DNA from: Candidatus Pacearchaeota archaeon
GTDB lineage: Archaea; Nanoarchaeota; Nanoarchaeia; Pacearchaeales; GW2011-AR1
Direction of reading: 5' to 3'
Assembly: GCA_023228245.1 (NCBI GenBank)
Contig: JALOBN010000039.1
Location: forward strand, 1-24,551
DNA: 24,551 nucleotides
Below the pieces are notes generated by a model. The model worked only from the letters and a program-made list of their open reading frames with translations. It was not told the DNA's origin and searched no databases. Position numbers and translations under genes: made by a program. The stretch's first letter is position 1. Each line of letters begins with the position of its first letter. This document shows positions 6,438 to 15,251 of this stretch, one piece after another.

Positions 6438-7721
6438 TTAAGGAGTTAATCTATCGCGGTCTCGTGGAAACATGGTTGCTTCCTTAATATTATCCAATCC
6501 GCAAATTATTTGCGTAATTCTTTCAAGCCCAATTGCCCAACCAGCGTGAGGTGGAGCCCCGTATCTAAATGAATCAATGTATGACTCAAAACTTTTTGGA
6601 TTCAAACCTTTTGCTTTTATTCTTTCAATTAATAATTCTGGAAGATGAATACGCTGTCCTCCTGAAGAAATTTCAACACCACCATACAAAGCGTCGAACC
6701 CGCAACTTTCTTTTGCTTTTGGATTTTCATCTTTCGGCATAATGTAAAAAGGTTTTATCGACGTCGGCCAAGAGTGCGTGAAAACAATATCTCCAGGATA
6801 CAATTCACAAAGTTTCTTTTCCTGTTCAGGTGTAAAATCCTCGCCAACTTTCCCGCCAGCTTTTTTTATCGCATCTTCATAATGCAAATAAATTCCTTTA
6901 GGAACTTTCAAATTTTTAATTTCTAAAACATCAAGTTCAGGTTTGCAATTTTTCAAAACTCTTTCAACAACATATTGAACTGCATTCTCAAGTTCTTTCA
7001 TTGCAAATTCCTGATTATAAAAAGCAGCCTCGATATCTATCATTCTAATTTCATTAATATGTCTCGTCGTATTATGTTTCTCTGCTCTCCAGCTCGGTCC
7101 GAGCATGAACGCTTTTTCCATTGAACAAGCCAACATTTGTTTGTAAAGTTGCGGAGATTGTGCAAGATAAGCTTTCTTTTCAAAATATTGAACCGGGAAT
7201 AATTCAGTTCCTCCTTCCGAAGCTGCAGAAATAATTCCTGGCGATTGTAATTCAATGAATTTCTTTTCATAAAAATAATTTCTAAATGCCTGTGCAATTT
7301 CATTCTGAATTTTGAAAATCGCCTGAACTTTTTTTCTGTGAAAATCCAAAAATCTGTAATCCAATCTCTTCGGCAATTCTGTCTTTGAATTATCCGAAAC
7401 ATCAATCGGAAGAGTTTCTTCTGCTTTATTTAAAATTTCAATTTTACTAGGAATAATTTCTTTTCCGCCAGGTGCCTGTTTTGATTCTTTCACTTCACCG
7501 ACGATAACAATAACAGATTCTCGAGGAATTTTATCAATTATTTCGAAAGTTTTTTTATCAACTTCTTTTTCAGGAGCAGTAACCTGAACTTCTCCAGACA
7601 TATCTCTAAGAACTAAAAATTTTATTTTTCCTAACGCACGCGAGTTTTTAACCCAGCCAGCAATTTCTACTTTCTTGCTCTTGCTTTCAAAAACTTCTGA
7701 AATAGGAATTCTGTTTTCCAT
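6438..7721 (-). CDS. aspS: Aspartyl-tRNA synthetase, archaeal type, probably non-discriminating
   Basis: A class IIb aminoacyl-tRNA synthetase that charges tRNA(Asp) with aspartate and probably also tRNA(Asn). The N-terminal OB fold (residues about 1-105) reads the anticodon; the catalytic domain follows, with class II motif 2 WRAEKHNTTRH and motif 3 GWAIGLERI, ending in the typical RDRDRLTP. At 427 aa and without the bacterial GAD insertion it is archaeal/eukaryotic type. Two OB-fold positions influence tRNA choice in the Thermococcus enzyme (Trp26 and Lys85, from memory); by my alignment they are Lys25 and Pro84 here. Pro at the second site is typical of enzymes that also charge tRNA(Asn), which agrees with GatCAB being encoded nearby. 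The ATG is supported by a TATA-like box about 25 nt upstream. Confidence 0.95.
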   Translation of the reverse strand: MENRIPISEVFESKSKKVEIAGWVKNSRALGKIKFLVLRDMSGEVQVTAPEKEVDKKTFEIIDKIPRESVIVIVGEVKESKQAPGGKEIIPSKIEILNKAEETLPIDVSDNSKTELPKRLDYRFLDFHRKKVQAIFKIQNEIAQAFRNYFYEKKFIELQSPGIISAASEGGTELFPVQYFEKKAYLAQSPQLYKQMLACSMEKAFMLGPSWRAEKHNTTRHINEIRMIDIEAAFYNQEFAMKELENAVQYVVERVLKNCKPELDVLEIKNLKVPKGIYLHYEDAIKKAGGKVGEDFTPEQEKKLCELYPGDIVFTHSWPTSIKPFYIMPKDENPKAKESCGFDALYGGVEISSGGQRIHLPELLIERIKAKGLNPKSFESYIDSFRYGAPPHAGWAIGLERITQIICGLDNIKEATMFPRDRDRLTP

Positions 7722-7740
7722 TAATTTTGTTATGTTGTTG

Positions 7741-7750
7741 AATTTATAAG
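7741..7750 (-). promoter_or_regulatory. TATA-like box of aspS
   Basis: CTTATAAATT on the - strand is centred about 25 nt upstream of the aspS ATG at 7721. The rest of the 243-bp gap (7722-7964) is very AT-rich and holds a small hairpin at 7845-7861 and the terminator below; no further gene is seen. Confidence 0.5.
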
Positions 7751-7930
7751 ATTTTGGATATTAAAATTATTTTAAAAAACATATTAATTTTTTATCAAAC
7801 CAGTATTTGTGTAGTTTTATCCATCTAAGCATAAAAAAGGAAAGTATTTTCATAGAAAATATCTAAATAAATATAGAGAGTCTAATTTTAGTTTTAGCAT
7901 CATATTTTTATCAAATCAAGAAAACATTAA

Positions 7931-7957
7931 ATGATAAAAGATAAAATTGTATTATCT
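7931..7957 (-). terminator. Possible terminator of the KaiC-like operon
   Basis: Shortly after the stop at 7965, the - strand forms a 6-bp stem (AGATAA at 7957-7952 with TTATCT at 7944-7939, 7-nt loop) followed by a short T-rich stretch. The stem is weak. Confidence 0.35.
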
Positions 7958-7964
7958 CTTAAAA

Positions 7965-8852
7965 TTAAGTAAGTTCAAATTCATTATTTTTATCTGATTT
8001 TAATATTCTGTCGGAGTGAATAATTACTCCTTTTTTATTTATTATCTCCATTTTAACAATTTCTTTTCTAAAACTAACCCCTCGCATTTTAAGAATTTCC
8101 ATAGCAATATCCCTCTTCCCCGATTTGTAAATTACATTATATAAAACCACAATTCCGTCAGATAAAAAAGATACCGCTTCACCTTTTTCTTTGTAAACAT
8201 TCCCAACATGAGTCGGTGTTGCAACTTCTCTTATCAAAAAGTTAGTAATCTTATGTTCTTCCAAATATCTAAACAATTGCTCCATATAAATTCTGAATCT
8301 AGATTCATGACCAGAAAAAGCAGAAGCAATTGCAGAAAGAGAGTCTATAACAATAAAATCTGGTTTAAAATCTTCGGGAAAAAGAACAGGGTCAACTTTT
8401 ATTAATAATTCTTTTTTAGCAGCACTCAGCAATGCTTCAACACTTCTTGAAATATCCAAAGCACTGAATCTTTCAACTTTTAATAATCCTTTTTTTACAT
8501 ATTCATCTGCAGGCCATTCAAAATTTTTCATATGATTTAATAATCTTTCTTCAGGTTCTTCAAAACTCATATAAAGACATTTTTTTCCCTGAGAACAAAG
8601 CCCATTAATAACAGCTAAACTGAAAATTGTTTTACCAGAACCAGGTCCACCTTCAATCAAGATAGAGGCTCCCGAAGGTAATCCATATTCATTATTAAAT
8701 AAATCATCAAATCCTTTAACACCAGTTTTAATAAAAACATTGTGTGGATTAACATTCTTTAATTTATCAAAATTTTTTTTTAAACCTTTTTTTGAAACAG
8801 AATTGACTTTTTTTAAATTCTTTTTAGAAGAATTTTTATTTATCTTTTTCAT
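7965..8852 (-). CDS. KaiC/RadA-like P-loop ATPase
   Basis: A single KaiC-type RecA-fold ATPase of 295 aa. Walker A GGPGSGKT is at residues 68-75, the catalytic glutamates are in SFEEPEE (Glu98-Glu99), and the Walker B Asp170 closes DFIVID (165-170) with the SLSAI that follows it in this family. An unusual first 35 residues are Lys/Ser/Asn-rich and probably unfolded, able to touch nucleic acid or acidic partners. Single-domain archaeal KaiC-like proteins include the archaellum ATPase ArlH and many uncharacterised signalling proteins; no archaellum genes are present here. It is the last gene of a three-gene operon and overlaps the membrane protein gene by 4 nt (ATGA). The obvious inference is that it works at the membrane with the two tail-bearing proteins encoded before it. 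Confidence 0.9.
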   Translation of the reverse strand: MKKINKNSSKKNLKKVNSVSKKGLKKNFDKLKNVNPHNVFIKTGVKGFDDLFNNEYGLPSGASILIEGGPGSGKTIFSLAVINGLCSQGKKCLYMSFEEPEERLLNHMKNFEWPADEYVKKGLLKVERFSALDISRSVEALLSAAKKELLIKVDPVLFPEDFKPDFIVIDSLSAIASAFSGHESRFRIYMEQLFRYLEEHKITNFLIREVATPTHVGNVYKEKGEAVSFLSDGIVVLYNVIYKSGKRDIAMEILKMRGVSFRKEIVKMEIINKKGVIIHSDRILKSDKNNEFELT

Positions 8853-9706
8853 TTACGCCTCTTTGTTATATCTTTATCTCTTTTTAGTTTTATAAGTTTT
8901 TCCCTAAGTTCAGGAATTCTTCTATCAATATCTCGAATCATATTTTTGAATGTTTTAATCTTAACAGAAAATTCTATTTCAGACATTGTTTTTGAAGTAA
9001 AATAAGCTTCCTGAGTTTTTTTAATTAATTCAAATAAAGATTTTTTCTCAAGTTCCAATCTTTTAATTTTCCTCAAAGTTGAAAATAAATTTATGCTTGT
9101 TCTAGAAATAAAAAAAACCAAAAATAAACTTACCAGGGAGATAATTATTTGAATCCAATTATTAATAAAAAAATTCTTTAATGTTTGTGTTGTTGTTTTA
9201 TAAAAAAGATTTAATGTTGTCTGGCTTGATTCTATTTCAGAAATTCGAGAATATCCGCCATTTATTAACGAAGAAGTTTCTTCAAACCTTTCTCCGTAAT
9301 AAGAGTTTAAAATAGCATTATATTCCTCGTCCATCTCTGATAGATCAAATCGTTCAGCAGAATTATTGTAGTACTCAAGAAAAATATTTAATTCATCTCT
9401 CGCTCTTGAAGCAAAATCTTTAATAGAACAAACCTCTTGAGAATACTCGTTAACTAAACTAAAATCAACTTTATTTCCAGTATTCTCATAAAATATTTTT
9501 GTTTCATAAATTTGCAAAGCTTCATTAAAAGTTTCGTTTGCTCTAATCGACGGTATTTCTTCTACGACAAAGTAATCCAAGCAACCTCTCGCAATTTCAA
9601 TAGAATTTTTTGCCTCAATTGAAGCATTGCTCGATGCATTTATATTTTCAATATTAGAAAGCAATAAAACAAAAAACAAACAAATTAGAAAAAATTTAAA
9701 ATTCAT
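8849..9706 (-). CDS. Membrane protein with cytoplasmic coiled-coil tail, 285 aa
   Basis: No named family is recognised. An N-terminal signal peptide (residues 1-24) leads to a helical extracellular part (25-180) with two Cys (42 and 93) that could form a disulfide and several Asn-glycosylation sites. A single TM helix spans about 184-205, and a Lys-rich, coiled-coil cytoplasmic tail fills 206-285. The tail contains a 32-residue unit (about 236-268, with KTMSEIEF) that aligns with two copies in the tail of the 1341-aa protein encoded just upstream. The juxtamembrane outer region (AIL...GERFEET) also resembles that protein (AIL...GEYEEA), so the two look like paralogues, this one lacking the large ectodomain. 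It overlaps both neighbours by 4 nt (ATGA), indicating coupled translation. Confidence 0.8.
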   Translation of the reverse strand: MNFKFFLICLFFVLLLSNIENINASSNASIEAKNSIEIARGCLDYFVVEEIPSIRANETFNEALQIYETKIFYENTGNKVDFSLVNEYSQEVCSIKDFASRARDELNIFLEYYNNSAERFDLSEMDEEYNAILNSYYGERFEETSSLINGGYSRISEIESSQTTLNLFYKTTTQTLKNFFINNWIQIIISLVSLFLVFFISRTSINLFSTLRKIKRLELEKKSLFELIKKTQEAYFTSKTMSEIEFSVKIKTFKNMIRDIDRRIPELREKLIKLKRDKDITKRRK

Positions 9707-12700
9707 TCCCCAATTTCTCCTTTTTTTAAATTTTTTTTCGCTTTCTTCGCCTCATAATTTGCAATTTCACTATCTATTTCTCCAATCCGTTTATTATAAC
9801 TTTTAAGTCTTAAATCATAAGTATTAGTTTCTATCTCTTTTTTCTCCATATAATCTCTTTGCAATTCTTTAATTAATCCCAAAATTTTCCCTCTTTCAAC
9901 AGAAAGTTTTTTTATTGCAGGCACAAATTTAAGTAAAAAATACTTTTGATTTTCAAGTCTAATTATTTTTTTAATAATCTGAACCATCCTATTTTCATAA
10001 TGAATAAGAGTTTCATGATATTCTTCAATAGACATCTGTTTTTTTATAAAAGTCTCTTTCTGAACAAGCCGAATTAAATCTTCTAAAATTTTCTCTTCTT
10101 TTTTCAAATCTTTTATTTTTGTCTTTATGTAGTTAAGTTTTCCGAACTTGTAAAAAGCAAAACCTGAAATGAATAATAAAACTACTCCCAATGAAATTTC
10201 GCGATAATTATTTTTTAAATAATAAGATAAATTTCCAAATTCTCCCTTGACTTCTAAAGCATAAGTTGTTTTTGCTTCATTTGCTCTAGATAAAGCTTCT
10301 TCATACTCTCCCCTATTCAAAGCAAGAATTGCGGTTTGAACAAGTCTGTTAGAACCAGAAACATCAATCCCTTTTTCAATTGCAATATTAATCAAAGAGC
10401 TAATCTCTTCTATAATCTGTTTGGCATTGAGTGCTGAATTCATTAAACTTTTAAGAAAGTTATAATTTTCAACAAGCAATTCGTAGCTGAAATTACTAAG
10501 ACATTCTTCTGTCTCATTCATTTTAGAATCCAATTCCTCAGTGATGGTAATATTTTTTGATTTCATTTCTTCAGATAAATTTTTTAATTCCTCAAAAAAA
10601 ACCATTGCTTCCTGTGTGGAAATATCATGAATTTCTATAACCAAATTCTTCTGATCTTGATAGCTCCCGATTTTTCTTCCTGAAAGTGTAACAGAAAGTT
10701 TATTTTTCCCAAGACTAATATATGTTGGGGAAGTTATGTAAAGAGTAACATTCACGCTGGTTTTGGGAGGAATTTCAGCTATATAACTTGGATCGACTAA
10801 AATGTATTTTGCAAGATTTCCAGAAACACTAAAATTAGCATCATAGATTGAGTGATTTGCATCTGTATTTTTGAATTCAACAACTAAAGAATTTTCTTTT
10901 CCCCTAACTAATTGCAAATTTTCATTACTTGAAATAGTTTCTCCAATCGTCCTACTACCTCCTCCTCCGCCACCACCCCCTGTTGTTGTCACTTCTGTTG
11001 AAGGAGTTTCTGGAACAGAACAATCAGAATCAAGTAAATATCCACATGCACTAACACAAATCCCATCACTCAGATTATAACATAAAAAAGAAATATTTAT
11101 CTGATTAGTCAAAAGAGTATTTCCCCCAACATCCTGAATTAAATCTCCTGAAAGATCATATCCATAAGAATTAAGAGAAATTGTTTCTATACCTTGATTC
11201 ATTGAAGCCAAATCAGAGAATCCCACACCTATATCATTATAATTAATATTCTTGTCTGTGATATTAGTATAATTAATTATTGTGCTCCCAGAAGAATTAG
11301 TAAATCCCGACGGGAGAGTCCAATAAAATGTAACATTATACGCCGTGTTATATTCATCAACTTCAGAAGAACCCATTAAATTTCTCAGATAACCGCTCAA
11401 AGAAAAATTTCCCGGTGTTAAATAAACAGAAGTTGGATAAGTTGTTATGGTTTGATATAAATAAGGTCCTTCTTGATTTGAAATTAATGTTGCTGATACA
11501 TAGCTGTATGCTGTTGAACTTATATCATCCATTTCATCAATAGTAATAGTAACATATTCTTCATCTAACTCAGATAAAAAAGTAGCATTAACTGAAATTG
11601 ACTGGGTCTCTCCTGCAATAATTGTATAAGTATCTGAAGGTTTCCAAGTTTTATCATCAAAATAAATTCTTCCCTCTTCTAAATTATAAGTTAATCTAAA
11701 ATCCAAACTGCAATGACTGGAGTGATTATAATCTCCGGTGTTATTAATTGTGATGTTTCCAATAAATTTATTTTCATTATATCCGGCTGTTGCTCCTAAG
11801 TCCGAAGTTGCACTCCATGTGCAATCCCAAAAACTTGCCATAATATAATCAGAAGAATAAGCAAAATCTCCAAAAATATTATTTGCCAGAATCCTGAAAG
11901 TTATATCTCCTTCATATTCTGGAAGAGTAAAATTTCCAAGAACCCAAGTATAATAAGATATTTCAGTTGTATTTTCCATCGAAACATTATTCCATTCAGT
12001 ATCTGTTGAATTCTTCCACTGAAGAATTGCAAAATCAAAAAGATTATCTGAATCATAAATCCTTGCGGATATGTTAATATCCACACCTGGGTCAATATCA
12101 TTCGAAGAAGAATAATCGGGGGTTGAATTGACATCATAAAATGCTAAATGATTTGTTCCATAAATTGTTCTTGTTTCAGTAGTAATTGTATATCCTGAAG
12201 AGTTGGTAGCAGAAACATTATAAGTGTAGGTCTGTCCAGTAACTAATCCTGTTTGGTTGTAAGTAAATGACCAATTTCCATTTTCCAATTCAATCAAACT
12301 CTCATTTGCAGTATCAAAAAAAGTTTCGGTTCCATTAAAATTATAGGTAACATTTTGAGGAGTGAATTCTGCTATAGTAACATTTACAGTAAAAATTGCG
12401 TTATAACTTCCATTAGAAGGAGTTGGACTTTTAAATCCAATTGATGGCGGATAAATAATATCATAATTAAAATCGACGCTGGTATTATCTGCAATTCCAG
12501 ACGCATTTAAAACCCAAACTTCTGCAGTAAAATTTCCTTCTTTAGAAAAATTGAGAATATTATAATTTGCAGAAGTATTAGATAAAAAACTAACCATTGA
12601 ATTATTTGATATCTCAAGATGATCTGAAGTTACAACAGCTGTTTGATATTGTCCTGTTGAAGAAAGTGAAATACCATTCCAACCATAATAATCGAATTGT

Positions 12701-13728
12701 TTTTGGGTCCAATTGTTTCCATAATCTGTTGAAATAAACATATAACCATACGAGCCATCTTGAACAGCAGTTTGATATTGTCCTGTTGAAGAAAGTGAAA
12801 CTCCACTCCAACCATTGGTGGTACCTGATGTTACTTTTTGGGTCCAATTGTTTCCATAATCTGTTGAAATGTAAATATATCCTTCGGTATAACTAGATCC
12901 TTCGTTATTTACAGCGGTTTGATATTGTCCTGTTGAAGAAACTGAAACGCTTTTCCAATATCCAGTAGATCCTTTTTGAGTCCAATTGTTTCCATAATCT
13001 GTTGAAATGTAAATATATCCTGTATAAGTCCCCCCCACAACAGCAGTTTGATATTGTCCTGTTGAAGAAACTGAAACGCTTCTCCAATATCTACTAGACT
13101 CCTTTTGGGTCCAATTGTTTCCATAATCTGTTGAAATGTAAATATATCCTGCACCATAAGTCCCCCCCACAACAGCAGTTTGATATTGTCCTGTTGAAGA
13201 AACTGAAATATCACTCCAATATCTACTAGACTCCTTTTGGGTCCAATTGTTTCCATAATCTGTTGAAATGTAAATATATCCTGTAGAAGTCCCCCCCGCA
13301 ACAGCAGTTTGATATTGTCCTGTTGAAGAAACTGAAATATCGGTCCAATATCTACTAGACCCCTTTTGAGTCCAAGTGTTTCCATAATCTGTTGAAATGT
13401 AAATATATCCTGTAGAAGTCCCCCCCGCAACAGCAGTTTGATATTGTCCTGTTGAAGAAACTGAAACGCTTCTCCAATATTTACCCGATTCTTTTGTAGT
13501 CCAATTATCCCCAATTGGATAAATATCACTTCCGTTTGCATAAATTATATTTCCAATAACCATGCTGACATTTGCATCAGTTGAATAATTAAAACTTGGA
13601 AGAGAATAATAAGTTTCATCTTGAACAGGAGAACTAATTGTGATGTTAAATGCGAAAACAGAATTCAAACTAAATAAGAAAATAATTAAAATTCCAAATA
13701 AAAAGTTAAACCTCTTTTTGCTTATCAT
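9703..13728 (-). CDS. Giant surface protein: propeller, Ig-like region, TM helix, cytoplasmic tail
   Basis: A 1341-aa type I membrane protein. Order: signal peptide (1-26); seven repeats of about 43 aa (about 85-377), each with SSTGQYQTAV, six also with an Asp-box (STDYGNNWTQ type), the pattern of a seven-bladed BNR/sialidase-like beta-propeller; beta-rich Ig/FN3-like segments with many N-glycosylation sites (about 380-880); a Cys cluster (DGICVSACGYLLDSDC); an eight-Gly linker near 920; a CARDB-like beta domain; a helical stalk; one TM helix (about 1177-1196); and a 145-aa coiled-coil tail with two copies of a 32-residue unit shared with the next gene. Asp-box propellers bind sugars or proteins, so it may sense or hold surface ligands; no sialidase active site is evident. 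It leads the operon ending in the KaiC-like ATPase. The ATG at 13728 gives an intact signal peptide. Confidence 0.85.
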   Translation of the reverse strand: MISKKRFNFLFGILIIFLFSLNSVFAFNITISSPVQDETYYSLPSFNYSTDANVSMVIGNIIYANGSDIYPIGDNWTTKESGKYWRSVSVSSTGQYQTAVAGGTSTGYIYISTDYGNTWTQKGSSRYWTDISVSSTGQYQTAVAGGTSTGYIYISTDYGNNWTQKESSRYWSDISVSSTGQYQTAVVGGTYGAGYIYISTDYGNNWTQKESSRYWRSVSVSSTGQYQTAVVGGTYTGYIYISTDYGNNWTQKGSTGYWKSVSVSSTGQYQTAVNNEGSSYTEGYIYISTDYGNNWTQKVTSGTTNGWSGVSLSSTGQYQTAVQDGSYGYMFISTDYGNNWTQKQFDYYGWNGISLSSTGQYQTAVVTSDHLEISNNSMVSFLSNTSANYNILNFSKEGNFTAEVWVLNASGIADNTSVDFNYDIIYPPSIGFKSPTPSNGSYNAIFTVNVTIAEFTPQNVTYNFNGTETFFDTANESLIELENGNWSFTYNQTGLVTGQTYTYNVSATNSSGYTITTETRTIYGTNHLAFYDVNSTPDYSSSNDIDPGVDINISARIYDSDNLFDFAILQWKNSTDTEWNNVSMENTTEISYYTWVLGNFTLPEYEGDITFRILANNIFGDFAYSSDYIMASFWDCTWSATSDLGATAGYNENKFIGNITINNTGDYNHSSHCSLDFRLTYNLEEGRIYFDDKTWKPSDTYTIIAGETQSISVNATFLSELDEEYVTITIDEMDDISSTAYSYVSATLISNQEGPYLYQTITTYPTSVYLTPGNFSLSGYLRNLMGSSEVDEYNTAYNVTFYWTLPSGFTNSSGSTIINYTNITDKNINYNDIGVGFSDLASMNQGIETISLNSYGYDLSGDLIQDVGGNTLLTNQINISFLCYNLSDGICVSACGYLLDSDCSVPETPSTEVTTTGGGGGGGGSRTIGETISSNENLQLVRGKENSLVVEFKNTDANHSIYDANFSVSGNLAKYILVDPSYIAEIPPKTSVNVTLYITSPTYISLGKNKLSVTLSGRKIGSYQDQKNLVIEIHDISTQEAMVFFEELKNLSEEMKSKNITITEELDSKMNETEECLSNFSYELLVENYNFLKSLMNSALNAKQIIEEISSLINIAIEKGIDVSGSNRLVQTAILALNRGEYEEALSRANEAKTTYALEVKGEFGNLSYYLKNNYREISLGVVLLFISGFAFYKFGKLNYIKTKIKDLKKEEKILEDLIRLVQKETFIKKQMSIEEYHETLIHYENRMVQIIKKIIRLENQKYFLLKFVPAIKKLSVERGKILGLIKELQRDYMEKKEIETNTYDLRLKSYNKRIGEIDSEIANYEAKKAKKNLKKGEIGE
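12598..13476 (-). repeat. Seven in-frame tandem repeats of about 129 bp
   Basis: The element TTTGATATTGTCCTGTTGAA (+ strand) recurs seven times, beginning near 12642, 12771, 12918, 13048, 13178, 13308 and 13438, and the Asp-box DNA recurs six times between. Spacing is mostly 129-132 bp, with one longer unit of about 147 bp. The five repeats nearest the N-terminus are nearly identical at DNA level and the two at the other end have diverged more. They encode the propeller blades of the giant surface protein. Confidence 0.9.
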
Positions 13729-13753
13729 TTTATATTATTTCTAAGGAAATTTA

Positions 13754-13762
13754 GTTTAAAAA
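13754..13762 (-). promoter_or_regulatory. Possible TATA box of the surface-protein operon
   Basis: TTTTTAAAC on the - strand lies about 29 nt upstream of the ATG at 13728, next to the gatE stop codon. The gap is only 34 bp, so read-through from gatE is an alternative. Confidence 0.3.
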
Positions 13763-15205
13763 TTATTTCAAAATTTTCTTAATAATTTCCATAGCTTCAT
13801 TACCATTTACTTTTCCGCGAAGCTCTTTCATAACCAAACCCATATACGCATTTTCAGAAAGTCCGGGTTTCGATTTAATCAAATTCATAATCTGCTCTTC
13901 AACATTTCCTTCGTGCTTTTTGAAAGAAATTGATTTTTCAAGTTCTTCACCGTCGACAATTTTTTCCAGAACATCTTTGATTTGCTCTTTTGTTATTTTC
14001 TTTTCTTTCAATTTTTCTAAAATAAAAGCGAGAACTTCTTTTGTTAAAATTTTCTCAACCTCAACAGTTTCTTTTTTAGAATGTGAAGCAATTTCTTTAG
14101 GGAAAACTAAAAATATTTTCGCAACTAAATTCGGGTCATCATAAATTTCTAAAAGTTCTTTGAACTCGTCAATCTTGTTATATTTGAAAAGAAGTTTTAT
14201 CATTTCATTATTCAAACCTTTTTTCTCAAGTTCTTTTTCAATATCTTCTCTAAGTTCAGGAAGATTTTTCTTAACTTCATTAATTAAATCTCTCGAAATT
14301 TTCAGTAAGGGCAAATCTGTCTCAGGATACATTCTGTCTGCGCCAGGCATCGGACGAAGAAATTCAGTTTTACCGTCGGCTAAAGCATTTCGAACTTCTG
14401 ATTGAATTCTCTTTCCAGATTTTAAAATAAATAATTGTCTTTCAACTTCATTCTCAACTGTCTTCACCATCATCGCAGGATCCTGAAAACCTTTTATTTC
14501 AATTCTCTCACCGCCACGAATTGAAAGATTAATATCTTGTCTAATCGTTCCAATCCCTCGCTTAACTTTACAACTTCGTAAAATATTTCCTAAATACAAA
14601 GCAACTTCTTTTACATGTTCAGCATTTTTTATATCTGGCGACGTCGCAATTTCAACTAAAGGAATTCCTAATCTATCCAATCTAAAAATTGTAGAATCTT
14701 TTTTCTTTTCAATAACTCGAGCAGCATCTTCTTCAAGACAAATACTTTCAATTCCAACTCTTCCTGTCTTTGTAACAATCCAACCATCGCGCGCAATTAC
14801 AACGCTTCGCTGAAATCCCGAAGTATTACTCCCGTCGATAACTGTCTTTCTCATTATTTGTGAAATCGGAAAAATTTTGCAGTTCAAAAAAATCGCAATC
14901 TCCAACGCAATTTTCAAAGCGTCCTGATTAATTTCATAAGGAGGCATTTCATCAAGTTCAACAAGACAAGTTGTATCATAACCTTCATAAATAAATTCTT
15001 TATTTTTTTCTGCTTCGTGTTTCGCAGCGACGTCAACTTCACCGCTCTCACCTGCAACAGCGTGCAATTTTCTTTTAACAGAAAAATCAGGCTCATCACT
15101 TCTCAAAATCGAAGGACAATTACAAAATAATTTTTTTGTATCAAGTTGCTGATGAATTTCCAGTCCTGATTTAAAACCAATTTCATTATAATCAATTTCA
15201 GACAT
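13763..15205 (-). CDS. gatE: Glu-tRNA(Gln) amidotransferase subunit E, lacking the inserted GAD domain
   Basis: GatE is the tRNA-binding/kinase subunit of the archaeal GatDE enzyme, which converts Glu-tRNA(Gln) to Gln-tRNA(Gln). The N-terminal cradle is unmistakable: LEIHQQLDTKKLFCNCPS from residue 15, EIN near 91, MRKTVIDGSNTSGFQR at 118-133, CLEEDAAR at 156-163, and the later DGKTEFLRPMPGADRMYPETD at 277-297 distinguishes it from GatB. The helical and C-terminal tail domains follow. The protein is only 480 aa against about 620-630 for typical GatE: the AspRS-like GAD domain normally inserted between the conserved ENEVERQ (251-257) and DGKTEFLRP is absent. The ATG at 15205 is chosen because the longer frame begins with TTG, and a TATA-like box lies about 27 nt upstream of this ATG. 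Confidence 0.94.
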   Translation of the reverse strand: MSEIDYNEIGFKSGLEIHQQLDTKKLFCNCPSILRSDEPDFSVKRKLHAVAGESGEVDVAAKHEAEKNKEFIYEGYDTTCLVELDEMPPYEINQDALKIALEIAIFLNCKIFPISQIMRKTVIDGSNTSGFQRSVVIARDGWIVTKTGRVGIESICLEEDAARVIEKKKDSTIFRLDRLGIPLVEIATSPDIKNAEHVKEVALYLGNILRSCKVKRGIGTIRQDINLSIRGGERIEIKGFQDPAMMVKTVENEVERQLFILKSGKRIQSEVRNALADGKTEFLRPMPGADRMYPETDLPLLKISRDLINEVKKNLPELREDIEKELEKKGLNNEMIKLLFKYNKIDEFKELLEIYDDPNLVAKIFLVFPKEIASHSKKETVEVEKILTKEVLAFILEKLKEKKITKEQIKDVLEKIVDGEELEKSISFKKHEGNVEEQIMNLIKSKPGLSENAYMGLVMKELRGKVNGNEAMEIIKKILK

Positions 15206-15226
15206 AAAGTAAAAAGAAGTCCTGAG

Positions 15227-15237
15227 TTTATTAAATT
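15227..15237 (-). promoter_or_regulatory. TATA-like box of gatE
   Basis: TTTAATAAAC on the - strand is centred about 27 nt upstream of the gatE ATG at 15205, inside the 46-nt gap after the nucleotidyltransferase gene. Confidence 0.4.
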
Positions 15238-15251
15238 TTAGAAAGTTAAAT

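Noticed and set aside
12598..13541. Regularly spaced repeats that could suggest a CRISPR-like array, with long frames on the same strand in other phases
   Set aside because: The repeats are in phase with the 1341-aa frame, encode a consistent 43-aa blade with Asp-boxes, and have no unique spacers; the other frames are by-products of the repeat DNA.
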